Of a stretch of DNA of 64,000 bases, positions 16,354 to 24,716 are shown in pieces. The notes beneath the pieces were generated by a model. It saw only the letters and a list, made by a program, of their open reading frames with translations, was not told the origin of the DNA and did no database searches. Each line of letters opens with the position of its first letter. Position 1 is the first letter of the stretch. A program made the position numbers and the translations under genes. Source of the DNA: Ramlibacter lithotrophicus. Its GTDB lineage: Bacteria; Pseudomonadota; Gammaproteobacteria; Burkholderiales; Burkholderiaceae_C. The stretch spans positions 310,001 to 374,000 of the forward strand of contig NZ_VTOX01000004.1 in the NCBI RefSeq assembly GCF_012184415.1, in the 5' to 3' direction.

Positions 16354-17324
16354 GGCGCGGCACCTGGATGGTGGCCGCCATGCTGGCGGTTTCGACCTGG
16401 ATCGCGGCGCCCGACGCCGCCGCCCAGGACCCGGCCGGCAAGGCGGTCTACGAATCGGCCTGCGTCGCCTGCCACGGCACCGGCGTGCTTGGCGCGCCGA
16501 AGCTGGGGGACGCGGCGGCCTGGAAGGCCAGGGCCGGGGGCAGTCTCTCCGCCCTCGTGGCCAGCGCGAAAGCGGGCAAGGGCGCCATGCCGGCCAAGGG
16601 CGGCAACGCGGCGCTGACCGATGCCCAGCTGGCCGCCGCCATTGCCTACATGATGGGCGACGCGGCGGCGAAGGCGCCGGCGGCGGCGCCCGCGGCTGCC
16701 AAGGCGGCGGGGCCGGCGGCCGCGCCCGCCACGCCGGCCCAGGCGGCCACTGCCCCGGCACCGGCCGCCACGCCGAGGCCGGTTGCCGTGGCACCCTCGA
16801 ACGTCAACTCGTTCAACCGGCTGCTGCGGGCCCCCAGCCAGCGCAATCGGCCGCCGGCGGAGGATGGAATCCACGACGCGACGAACGACGGCACGCTGGC
16901 CCTGCAGCCGCCGCTCGCGTCGTTCCAGGAACTGCCGCGCAGCAACGCGGGCAACCGGGTGGACTGGGTCAAGTCGATGCGCGAGAACAAGATCGCTCCG
17001 CGCGCCGATCGCCTCGACGACAAGGTCCAGCCGATGGTCATGGACCTGAACATCGTGCGCGAAGTGAAGGGCTCGATGCCCGACGTGGTGTATCCGCACA
17101 AGCAGCACACCGAGTGGCTCGACTGCTCCAACTGCCACCCGGCGATCTTCAAGCCGCAGAAAGGCGCCAACCAGATCAGCATGGCAAGCATCCTGCTCGG
17201 CGAAGCGTGCGGCGTCTGCCACGGCAAGGTGGCGTTCCCGGTCTCCGAGTGCCGCCTGTGCCATTCCAAGGCCAAGCCCGTGGCGGCGACCGCCGGCGCC
17301 GCCCCGGCCGAGGCGGCGAAATAG
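16350..17324 (+). CDS. Fusion of cytochrome c5 and triheme c7-type domain (four hemes)
   Basis: The 324-residue product joins two electron carriers. After a signal peptide (ending DAAAQD) comes a c5 domain with CVACH and an axial Met in GAMPAKGGN, highly similar to the separate c5 at 7660. An Ala/Pro-rich linker of about 55 residues follows. The C-terminal domain has CSNCH, CGVCH and CRLCH with the ligand pattern VYPHKQHTEWLDCSNCH. The C-terminal domain plus its lead-in (EDGIHDATNDG, NAGNRVDWVKSM) is paralogous to the whole protein encoded at 19144. The linker suggests a tether that lets the c5 domain dock with a partner. Start ATG at 16350 overlaps the preceding stop. Confidence 0.9.
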   Translation: MRRGTWMVAAMLAVSTWIAAPDAAAQDPAGKAVYESACVACHGTGVLGAPKLGDAAAWKARAGGSLSALVASAKAGKGAMPAKGGNAALTDAQLAAAIAYMMGDAAAKAPAAAPAAAKAAGPAAAPATPAQAATAPAPAATPRPVAVAPSNVNSFNRLLRAPSQRNRPPAEDGIHDATNDGTLALQPPLASFQELPRSNAGNRVDWVKSMRENKIAPRADRLDDKVQPMVMDLNIVREVKGSMPDVVYPHKQHTEWLDCSNCHPAIFKPQKGANQISMASILLGEACGVCHGKVAFPVSECRLCHSKAKPVAATAGAAPAEAAK

Positions 17325-17349
17325 GAACGGCGGCACGGAGCACACGACG

Positions 17350-18261
17350 ATGAGCAATGTGACTGCCTGGTGGACCAAGGCCGCGCTGGTCCTCACGCTC
17401 GCGCAGCTGGCGCAGGACGGCCTCGCGCAGCCGGGCGCGCCGGTCCGCCGGAGCGTGTCGCTCCAGACCATCGAGCAGAAGATCTCGATGCTCGAAAAGC
17501 TCCTGGGCCAGTCCTCGGTCGCGGCGCGGGTGCTGGCCAGCGGCAGCGAGCAGGCGCAGCGGCACCTGGGCGCCGCGCGCGAGCTGGCCGTGCGTGCCCG
17601 CTCCCTGTCCGCGGTGGGCGAACTGCCGCGCGCCGACGCCCTGCTCAACGAGGCCATCTGGGAGATCGGCCGCGCGCAGCAGCTGGTGCCGGATTCGGGC
17701 GTGCGCCGGGTGGCCGACCGGGCTCGCTACATGCAGCTGGAGGACAGCGTGGCCGCGCTGCGCCGCACGTCCGAGATCGGCCAGCCCGCGGCCGGGCCGG
17801 GCGCCGAACCCCTCGCCGGGGTCGTCGCGCAGGCGGACGTCCACGTGCAGCGGGCCGTCGGCCTGGCGGCGGCGGAGCGTTACTCCGAAGCCAACCAGGA
17901 ACTCGACCTGGCACTCATGCTCCTGATGAAGGAAGCATCGTCGCGGCTGGCCGGCCAGACCCTCGTCTACGGCACCCGCTTCGCGAACCGCCGCGAGGAA
18001 TTCGATCATGAGCTCGAGCGCCACCGCAGCTTCGAGCGGCTGGTGCCGCTCGCGCTCGCGGAGCTCAGGCCCGCGCCTGAGGCGGTCGCCGTGGTCCAGC
18101 GCCACGTGGCGCGAGCCCGCGAACTGCGCGAGCGCGGCGAGGCCGTGGCCGGCCGCGATCTCGCCGCGGCGATCGGGCATGTCGTCGATGGCACTTACGC
18201 GCTGCGCAGCGCGCTCCAGGCGAGCGGCCTGGTGGTGCCGCAAACCATGGGGGGCCAGTGA
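17350..18261 (+). CDS. Helical periplasmic protein of unknown function (copy 1)
   Basis: The 303-residue product has an N-terminal hydrophobic stretch that reads as a signal peptide (KAALVLTLAQLAQDGLAQ). The remainder is almost entirely amphipathic helix, rich in Ala, Arg, Glu and Leu, with heptad-like stretches. A segment FANRREEFDHELERHRSFERLVPLA near residue 215 aligns with FTSKAEEYEYEIDRNETHRMLVDML of the next gene, showing that the two are paralogues. No heme, metal or catalytic motif is seen. Location between two pairs of triheme cytochromes and one-base overlap with its paralogue suggest a scaffold or adapter for the cytochrome complex. I recognise no family. Confidence 0.75.
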   Translation: MSNVTAWWTKAALVLTLAQLAQDGLAQPGAPVRRSVSLQTIEQKISMLEKLLGQSSVAARVLASGSEQAQRHLGAARELAVRARSLSAVGELPRADALLNEAIWEIGRAQQLVPDSGVRRVADRARYMQLEDSVAALRRTSEIGQPAAGPGAEPLAGVVAQADVHVQRAVGLAAAERYSEANQELDLALMLLMKEASSRLAGQTLVYGTRFANRREEFDHELERHRSFERLVPLALAELRPAPEAVAVVQRHVARARELRERGEAVAGRDLAAAIGHVVDGTYALRSALQASGLVVPQTMGGQ

Positions 18262-19142
18262 TGGCACGCCTGCTTGACCTGTACCTGCGCGGCGCCTTCG
18301 TGGCGCTCGCCCTCTATGCGGCGGTCGCGAGCGCGGCCCAGACCCTGCCGCCGGACCGCAGCCAGCTGGAACGCAAGCTGACCTCGACCCGCACGCTGAT
18401 CGAAACCTCGTCCGGCGCCAGACAGATCGAGGCCAGCGGCGACGCCGCGGCCGTCGCCGACCGGGCGCGCGCGCGCGAACTGCACGCGCGGGCCGGCGAT
18501 GCCCTGCGCAGCGAGGAGCTGGAGAGCGCCAGCAAGCTGCTGGACGAGGCGTCCCGCGCCATGTTCGCCGCCGTGCGCAAGGCCGCCGCCGAGCAGGTCT
18601 CCGGCCGCAAGGAGCGCGCCGACTTCGAAGCGCGGATGCTTTCGACGCGGGCCCTGCTGGAGGCGCAACGGCGCGTCGCCGCGGAGAAGAATTCGGGCCA
18701 GTCGGCGCGCGACGTCTCCAGCCGGGTCGAGAAGCTGCTGGCCGAGGCGGGCGAACAGGCCCGCAGCGGGATGATGGGCGCGGCGCGCCGCACCCTGGAC
18801 CAGGCCTACATGGCGGTGAAGATCTCGGCCATCGGCCTGCGCGATGGCGACACCGTGGTGCGGTCGCTCAATTTCACCAGCAAGGCCGAGGAATACGAGT
18901 ACGAGATCGATCGCAACGAGACCCACCGGATGCTGGTCGACATGCTGCTGAAGGAAAAGCGCGGCACGGCCAGTGTCGGCGCGATGGTCGACCAGGCGCT
19001 CGCGGCGGCCGCGACCCTGCGTTCCCAGGCGGAGGCCGAGGCCGCGCGCCGCGACCATGACACGGCGGTCAAGACGCTGGAGCAGTCGACGCGCGAACTG
19101 GTCAAGGCGATCCGCGGCGCGGGCGTCTACATCCCGGGCTAG
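18261..19142 (+). CDS. Helical periplasmic protein of unknown function (copy 2)
   Basis: The 293-residue product begins at ATG 18261, overlapping the preceding stop by one base (TGATG). It has a signal peptide (FVALALYAAVASAAQ) and a long helical body with coiled-coil tendency, for example residues 40-170, rich in Ala/Arg/Glu. It is paralogous to the product at 17350, most clearly around EEYEYEIDRNETHRMLVDML. It ends YIPG. No cofactor motif is present. Two such proteins in tandem point to a heterodimer or a pair of related scaffolds. Function unknown; a role in organising periplasmic cytochromes is inferred from position only. Confidence 0.75.
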   Translation: MARLLDLYLRGAFVALALYAAVASAAQTLPPDRSQLERKLTSTRTLIETSSGARQIEASGDAAAVADRARARELHARAGDALRSEELESASKLLDEASRAMFAAVRKAAAEQVSGRKERADFEARMLSTRALLEAQRRVAAEKNSGQSARDVSSRVEKLLAEAGEQARSGMMGAARRTLDQAYMAVKISAIGLRDGDTVVRSLNFTSKAEEYEYEIDRNETHRMLVDMLLKEKRGTASVGAMVDQALAAAATLRSQAEAEAARRDHDTAVKTLEQSTRELVKAIRGAGVYIPG

Positions 19143-19143
19143 C

Positions 19144-19752
19144 ATGGCTGCGCGGCACGGCGGATCCGGCGGGCGGGCGGCCGCGATGGCAGGCAGGCTC
19201 CGACTGGGGCTGCTCCTGCTTCTCGCCTTCGTCTCGGCGCTGGCCGTGGCGTCGGGGCCGAAGTGGCGCGCGATCGCCAATGACGGGGTGCATGACCCGG
19301 CCAGTCCGGCCATCGGCCTGCTGCAGGAGCCGCGCGAAGCACTGGGCGGGCTGGCGCCCGACACCGCGGGCAACCAGGTGCGCTGGATGCAGGCGCTCGA
19401 CCAGGGCCAGATCCAGCCGCGCACCAACATCCATCCGGAGACGAAGGTCAACCTGCGCACCACGGACGTCCTGCTGGTGAACACCAGTGTCCAGCCCATC
19501 GTGAGGTTTCCGCATCGGCAGCACACCGCCTGGCTCGATTGCGTGAACTGCCACGACCATCTGTTCGAGCAGAAGGCCGGGGCCACGCGCATCGGCATGA
19601 TGGCCATCCTGATGGGGGAAAAGTGCGGCGTCTGCCACGGGGCGGTCGCCTTTCCGCTCACGGAGTGCAATCGCTGCCACAGCGTCGTGCGTGGCAGCCC
19701 CGAGCACCTGCGGTTCGGCACGTCGCTGGTGCGGGAATCGACCGCGCCATGA
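19144..19752 (+). CDS. Triheme c7-type cytochrome (copy B2)
   Basis: The product is 202 residues from ATG 19144; an internal ATG at 19186 gives a tidier signal peptide and is a reasonable alternative. Heme sites are CVNCH, CGVCH and CNRCH, with ligand His in RFPHRQHTAWLDCVNCH. It matches the C-terminal 185 residues of the fusion at 16350, including NDGVHDPASP and the segment GMMAILMGEKCGVCHGAVAFPLTECNRCHS in altered form, but lacks the c5 domain. The stop overlaps the next start by four bases (ATGA). It is presumably a periplasmic relay. Confidence 0.9.
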   Translation: MAARHGGSGGRAAAMAGRLRLGLLLLLAFVSALAVASGPKWRAIANDGVHDPASPAIGLLQEPREALGGLAPDTAGNQVRWMQALDQGQIQPRTNIHPETKVNLRTTDVLLVNTSVQPIVRFPHRQHTAWLDCVNCHDHLFEQKAGATRIGMMAILMGEKCGVCHGAVAFPLTECNRCHSVVRGSPEHLRFGTSLVRESTAP

Positions 19753-20123
19753 AGCTGCGGGCCGCCCTGTCGTTCCTGCTGCTGTGGCTCGCCCTGGCCG
19801 TGCCGGCACAGGGGGAGTACGCCGACGTGGTGCTGAACCGGCTGTCGGAGCAGTCCGGGATGCGGCCGGTCGTCTTCCCGCACTGGTTTCACCGGATCCG
19901 CTTTCGCTGCAAGGTCTGCCACGGCGAGCTTGGTTTCAAGATGCGCGCCGGAGCCAACGTCGTGCAGATGAACGACATCATCAACGGCAAGTTCTGCGGC
20001 ATGTGCCACAACGGGCGGGTGGCGTGGTCCGCCGACCGGTGCGACCTGTGCCATTCAGGCAGGCGGGGCCTGCCCAGCGGGATCTACGGCGGCAGCGAAA
20101 CAGGAGGGCCAGGCCGATGGTGA
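19749..20123 (+). CDS. Triheme c7-type cytochrome (copy A2)
   Basis: The 124-residue product has a signal peptide (LLLWLALAVPAQGE) and heme sites CKVCH, CGMCH and CDLCH. It is the paralogue of the product at 15910, sharing the PHWFHRIR.RCKVCH segment and the C-terminal C.LCHSG motif. The gene order here (B then A) is reversed relative to 15910-17324 (A then B). It overlaps the next gene by seven bases. A small periplasmic electron carrier is the likely role. Confidence 0.9.
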   Translation: MKLRAALSFLLLWLALAVPAQGEYADVVLNRLSEQSGMRPVVFPHWFHRIRFRCKVCHGELGFKMRAGANVVQMNDIINGKFCGMCHNGRVAWSADRCDLCHSGRRGLPSGIYGGSETGGPGRW

Positions 20124-21121
20124 AACCCCAGGTGCGTCGGCGGGCCTTCACGTTCGGGGCGGCGGCCGCCGCGTTCGGGCTGGGCGGCTGCGCCGGAACC
20201 CAGGACGACGCGGCGCGGCCGCGCGCCGCAAACGGCGGCGGGGTGCTGACGCCGTGGCTGGCCATCGACGGCGGCTGGCGCGCCGACCCGCGGCAGCCGC
20301 TCCAGATCGTGCCGGTGCCGGGCGCCCGGCTCAGGTTCGTGCAACCGGTGGGCGTGGCCGCGCTCGGCGACCTGCTGCTGGTCGCCGACGCGGGGGCGCG
20401 CATGGTGTGGCGCATCGACCGCGGCCGGGACGCCATGGCCCCGTTCGCCCCGTTCACCGGCGGCAGCCCGGGACACGCCGCCTCGCTGCACGTCGCCAAC
20501 GACATGAGCGTCTGGGTCGCGCTGCCGGCCGAGCACCAGGTGGTGCAGTACGACCCGCGCGGCCGGGTGGTCCGCCGCTTCCTCGACGACGCCAACGCAC
20601 CGAGGCCGGTGGCGGTCGCGGTGCCGGACAGCCGCGCCGAAGTGTTCGTGGGCGATGGCGCTGCCGCGCAGGTGGCGGTGTTCGATCCGCTCGGACGCAC
20701 CGTCGGCCTCCTCGGCGGAGGTCGCCATCCCGTCTTGCAGAGCATCGCGGCGATGGCGCTGGGACCGGACGGCCTCTATGTGCTGGACCCGCTCGCGCAG
20801 CAGGTCGTCGTGCTGGGGCGCGGTGGCGAAGTGGTCGCGGTCATCGGGGAAAACCAGTTGCTGCGCCCGCGCGCGCTGGCGGTCGACCGCAGCGGCCGGG
20901 TGTTTGTCAGCGACGACGCCGACCAGCGCATCAAGGTGTTCCGCGGGGCCGACATGGTGGCCGCCGTCGGCGGTGCCGGCGGGGGCCCGGGACGCTTCGG
21001 GCGGATCGAGGCGCTGGCCGTGGACGGCAACATGCTCTACGTGGCAGACAGCGTCAATGCGCGGGTGCAGGTGATGCTGGTCGCACCGCCATCCCTGGAG
21101 CGCCGGGGAGCGCGGTCGTGA
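20117..21121 (+). CDS. NHL-repeat propeller lipoprotein with Tat-like signal
   Basis: The 334-residue product starts VKPQ after the ATG at 20117 and has a signal with RRRAFTFG followed by a hydrophobic stretch and GGC, reading as a twin-arginine-type lipoprotein signal. NHL-like blades follow: LLVADAGARMVWRID, VFVGDGAAAQVAVFD, LYVLDPLAQQVVVLG, VFVSDDADQRIKVF and LYVADSVNARVQVM. It overlaps the next propeller gene by four bases (GTGA). Like its paralogues at 10502 and 21118 it probably serves assembly or export of the surface cytochromes rather than electron transfer, since it has no heme motif. Confidence 0.85.
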   Translation: MVKPQVRRRAFTFGAAAAAFGLGGCAGTQDDAARPRAANGGGVLTPWLAIDGGWRADPRQPLQIVPVPGARLRFVQPVGVAALGDLLLVADAGARMVWRIDRGRDAMAPFAPFTGGSPGHAASLHVANDMSVWVALPAEHQVVQYDPRGRVVRRFLDDANAPRPVAVAVPDSRAEVFVGDGAAAQVAVFDPLGRTVGLLGGGRHPVLQSIAAMALGPDGLYVLDPLAQQVVVLGRGGEVVAVIGENQLLRPRALAVDRSGRVFVSDDADQRIKVFRGADMVAAVGGAGGGPGRFGRIEALAVDGNMLYVADSVNARVQVMLVAPPSLERRGARS

Positions 21122-22188
21122 AGCGACCGGGCGGGTGGGTGCTGGCGGCGGCCATCGCCGCCGGGCTCGCGGGCTGTGCCAGCGAACCGCTGGTGATGCG
21201 GCTGGAGGGAACCGCGGCCGAGTTGTCCCGGGTCTTCCCGCCACCGGAGACCCAGGAGGTGCCGCGCTACCGGTATCTCGGCCAGCTGGTGGGAGAGTCC
21301 AACTTCCGGCCGGTCGACGGCGAGCGGCGCGGCACCGCGCGCAAGCTGCTGGCGTGGGTGGTCGGACTGGACGAAGCGCAGGAGCAGCCGCTGGTGCTGC
21401 AGCGCCCGCAAAGCGGCGTCGTGGACGCGGCCGGCCGGGTCCTCGTCACCGACGTGAGCCGCAACGCCGTGTTCGTGTTCGACGAGGCGGGCGGCCGCCT
21501 GGATCTGTGGGAACACGCCACCAGGGCGGAACGGTTCGCCGCGCCGATCGGCATCGCGCTGGGCCGCGATGGCGAATTGGTGGTGGCGGATGCGGAGCTG
21601 GGACGGGTCTTCCGGCTGGGGCCCGACGGCAAGCCGCACGGCGAGTTCGGCGCCGGCGTCCTGCAGCGGCCCGCCGGCGTGGCGACCGATCCGAAAACCG
21701 GCCGCGTGTTCGTTGCCGACACCCACGCCCACGACATCAAGGTCTTCGACGGCGATGGCCGGCTGCTGCAGACGTGGGGCCGACGCGGCGAGCAGCAGGG
21801 CGAGCTCAACTTCCCGACCCACCTGACTTTTGTCAACGGAATGCTGATGGTCGTGGATACGATGAACGCGAGGGTGCAGGGCTTCGATACGGAGGGCCGG
21901 CCCGCGCTCACGCTCGGCCAGCGCGGCCGGTACGTGGGGAACCTGGTCCGGCCCAAGGGAGTGGCGGCCGACGACGAGGGCAACCTCTACGTGGTGGAAT
22001 CGATGTACGACACCCTGCTGGTTTTCGACCGCAAGGGACAGCTGCTGATGCACCTGGGCGGCAACGGCTCCGATGCCGGCCGCTTCTACCTGCCCGCGGG
22101 CGTCTGGGTCGATTCGCGCAATCGCGTGTTCGTCGCCGACATGTTCAACGGGCGCGTCGCCATCTTCCAGTTCCTCGGGGGCAACTGA
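21118..22188 (+). CDS. NHL-repeat propeller lipoprotein
   Basis: The 356-residue product begins at GTG 21118 and has a lipoprotein signal (IAAGLAGC). It carries six NHL blades, visible as VLVTDVSRNAVFVFD, LVVADAELGRVFRL, VFVADTHAHDIKVFD, LMVVDTMNARVQGFD, LYVVESMYDTLLVFD and VFVADMFNGRVAIFQF. This is the most canonical of the three propellers. Its stop overlaps the start of the 11-heme cytochrome by one base, so the two are translationally coupled, which favours a direct partnership with that cytochrome. Confidence 0.88.
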   Translation: MKRPGGWVLAAAIAAGLAGCASEPLVMRLEGTAAELSRVFPPPETQEVPRYRYLGQLVGESNFRPVDGERRGTARKLLAWVVGLDEAQEQPLVLQRPQSGVVDAAGRVLVTDVSRNAVFVFDEAGGRLDLWEHATRAERFAAPIGIALGRDGELVVADAELGRVFRLGPDGKPHGEFGAGVLQRPAGVATDPKTGRVFVADTHAHDIKVFDGDGRLLQTWGRRGEQQGELNFPTHLTFVNGMLMVVDTMNARVQGFDTEGRPALTLGQRGRYVGNLVRPKGVAADDEGNLYVVESMYDTLLVFDRKGQLLMHLGGNGSDAGRFYLPAGVWVDSRNRVFVADMFNGRVAIFQFLGGN

Positions 22189-24716
22189 TGGTCCGTGTCG
22201 TGCCCTGGCTGCTCGCGGCGCTGCTGGTGCTGGTCGCCGCGCTCGCGGCCACGGAACCCGCCGGCGCGGCGAAGGTCTCCGACGTGCGCGGCACCAAGCA
22301 CAACCTGTCGGCCGCCGGGCCCGGAACGGTGAAGGCGCCGACCGGCGGGGAGTCGCAGATCTGCGTCTTCTGCCATACGCCGCACGCCGCCGAGACGATC
22401 CCGAACGCCCCGCTGTGGAACCGCAAGCTGTCGGCCGCCACGTACACGACCTACACCTCCAGCTCGATCGAGGCCAGCGCGGCCGAACTGGCGGCGGGCC
22501 CGGGCGGGAGTTCCAAGCTGTGCCTGTCGTGCCACGACGGAACGATGGCGATCGGCAGCGTGAACGTCCTCAATGGGCTGGGGGGCGCGTCGGTTCCGCT
22601 GACCGGCACGGCCACCGGGGGCCTGATGCCGACGACCGGCGCCACCACCGGGTTCACCCGCAACCTGGGCGTGAACCTGAGCAACGATCACCCGATCTCG
22701 TTCACGTACAGCTCGACCCTCGCAACGAACGACGGCGAGTTGCGGCCGCCCGATGGCACCCTTGTGGGCACGCGATCGCCCGGCGTCAAGCCGACGCTGC
22801 CCCTGGAAGACGGCAAGGTCCAGTGCACCACCTGCCACGACCCGCACCTGCGCGAGACCGACACGGCCAAGGGGCCGGCGAAGTTCCTGCGCCTGAACCG
22901 CTTCCAGGAGCTGGCGCCCGCCGGCGGGGCGTTCTCCGAGGCGAACGACATCATCTGCCTGGCCTGCCACGACAAGGGCGGGCAGCTCTGGGCCCTGTCC
23001 GCCCATGCCCACCCGTCGGTGGCCAACGAGCTGTACACGACGGACGCGGCGAACCGCCGGGAATTTCCGACGACCGCGCCCGGCATGCCGGTGTGGAAGG
23101 CCGCCTGCCTCAACTGCCACGACACGCACACGGTGCAAGGTGCGCGGCGCCTGTTGCGCGAGGGCACGGACAGCACCAGCTCGCCGAAGGCGGGCGGCGG
23201 CTCCGCCATCGAGGAAACGTGCTACCAGTGCCACTCGGGCCTGACCGACACGCTGACCAGCGTGGCGTCGGTTCCCAACATCAGGGACGAGTTCACGCGG
23301 ACCTACCGCATGCCGATCAGCACGGCCGACCAGACCTTCAACGGGAACACCGCGGAGCGGCACGACATCGGCGCGGGGCCGGGCACCGGCAAGGACTTCG
23401 TCGAGTCCACGGCCGTCCTGGCGAACCGCCACGTCGAGTGCACCGACTGCCACAACCCGCACCGGGTGACGAAGAAGCAGCGTTTCAATGCGGACCCCGC
23501 GACGGCGGACGCTTCGGGCACGCACAACCACGCTGCCGGCCATACCAATATCGCCTCGGGTGTCCTGCGCGGCATGTCGGGAGTGGAGCCGACCAAATGG
23601 GCGGGCGTGCAGTTCGGCAACGTGGCTTCCGAGTTCGCCGTCAAGAGCGGAGACGGCGGCAACAGCGCCGACACGAATCCGGCGGCCAGCAGCGCCTGGC
23701 TCACGCGCGAGTACCAGGTGTGCCTGAAGTGCCATTCGAGCTATGCCTATGGCAACACGCCGCCCGACCTGGGAAGCAGCGGAGGCGGCACCACCAGCGG
23801 CACCAACGGCGTCACGCGCTACACCGACCAGGCCATGGAGTTCCAGGCGCCGTCCGGGCACCGCGCGCGGCCGGCCACCACCAGCGACAGCGGTGCGGCG
23901 GCCGGCTGGTCGGGCAACAACCACCGCAGCTGGCATCCGGTGATCGGTTCCACCGGCCGCACCCACGCGCTGCGCGGCACCAGCACCAGTTCCTGGCGTG
24001 CGCCATGGAACGCCGATGCCGACGTCGGCAGCCAGACCATGTACTGCTCGGACTGCCACGGGACCAATACCGCCGCCGATTCGGTGGTGGGCAGTCCGGC
24101 CGGTCCCCACGGGTCGGCCAACCCCTTCATCCTGAAGGGGCAGTGGAGCCAAACGACCGGAACCGGGTCGCGCGAAGGCGGGCAGACGGCCAATGCCCTG
24201 TGCTTCAAGTGCCACAACCCGGGTACCTACCTGAACGGGGTCGCCGGCGGCGGCAGCACCGGCTTCAACGGTGGCGGCAAGGGCAACCTCCACAAGTACC
24301 ACAACGACAAGATCGAGAGGCTGCGCTGCACCTGGTGCCACGTCGCCGTCCCGCACGGCTGGAAGAACCGTTCGTTGCTGGTCAACCTCAACGACGTCGG
24401 GCCCGAGGTCAAGTGCCGCCAGGAGGATGCCGACGACCTGCCGACCGGCTCCAAGTGCACCGTCGGCCAGCCGATGCCGGTTGGCACCCAGATGCGCAAC
24501 GGCTCTTCCGGCAGCGGCGCGACCAGTACCACCGACTGGAACAACCGCGGCTACACGAACGGGCCCTATTACCTCAACGCCATGCTGAAGATCCGCAGCT
24601 TTCCCAGCGGCAGCTGGTCCGAGGGCAACTGCGGCTCCTCCGGTGCTCCGGGCAACGGCTCGAGCGGGCGCAGCTGGATGCGCGACTCGAACGAGAGCTG
24701 CGAGGCCGCGCCATGA
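22188..24716 (+). CDS. 11-heme doubled-CXXCH cytochrome, predicted surface protein
   Basis: The 842-residue product has a signal peptide (ending PAGAAK) and eleven CXXCH sites in this order: CVFCH, CLSCH, CTTCH, CLACH, CLNCH, CYQCH, CTDCH, CLKCH, CSDCH, CFKCH, CTWCH. Several are followed by extra His (CHTPHA, CHDPHL, CHDTHT, CHNPHR), as in doubled-CXXCH proteins. The N-terminus (RGTKHNLSAAGPGTVKA...CVFCHTPHAAE) is closely related to that of the tetraheme protein at 11891. The C-terminal 120 residues hold no heme but four more cysteines and Gly/Ser-rich stretches. It likely acts at or beyond the outer membrane. Start ATG 22188; the stop overlaps the ResB gene. Confidence 0.9.
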   Translation: MVRVVPWLLAALLVLVAALAATEPAGAAKVSDVRGTKHNLSAAGPGTVKAPTGGESQICVFCHTPHAAETIPNAPLWNRKLSAATYTTYTSSSIEASAAELAAGPGGSSKLCLSCHDGTMAIGSVNVLNGLGGASVPLTGTATGGLMPTTGATTGFTRNLGVNLSNDHPISFTYSSTLATNDGELRPPDGTLVGTRSPGVKPTLPLEDGKVQCTTCHDPHLRETDTAKGPAKFLRLNRFQELAPAGGAFSEANDIICLACHDKGGQLWALSAHAHPSVANELYTTDAANRREFPTTAPGMPVWKAACLNCHDTHTVQGARRLLREGTDSTSSPKAGGGSAIEETCYQCHSGLTDTLTSVASVPNIRDEFTRTYRMPISTADQTFNGNTAERHDIGAGPGTGKDFVESTAVLANRHVECTDCHNPHRVTKKQRFNADPATADASGTHNHAAGHTNIASGVLRGMSGVEPTKWAGVQFGNVASEFAVKSGDGGNSADTNPAASSAWLTREYQVCLKCHSSYAYGNTPPDLGSSGGGTTSGTNGVTRYTDQAMEFQAPSGHRARPATTSDSGAAAGWSGNNHRSWHPVIGSTGRTHALRGTSTSSWRAPWNADADVGSQTMYCSDCHGTNTAADSVVGSPAGPHGSANPFILKGQWSQTTGTGSREGGQTANALCFKCHNPGTYLNGVAGGGSTGFNGGGKGNLHKYHNDKIERLRCTWCHVAVPHGWKNRSLLVNLNDVGPEVKCRQEDADDLPTGSKCTVGQPMPVGTQMRNGSSGSGATSTTDWNNRGYTNGPYYLNAMLKIRSFPSGSWSEGNCGSSGAPGNGSSGRSWMRDSNESCEAAP

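Noticed and set aside
13948-16794. A 948-codon open frame on the minus strand
   Set aside because: It lies opposite a barrel gene and two cytochrome genes with clear signals and heme motifs. Its product is Arg/Gly/Pro-rich low-complexity sequence. Long antisense frames are expected at this GC content.
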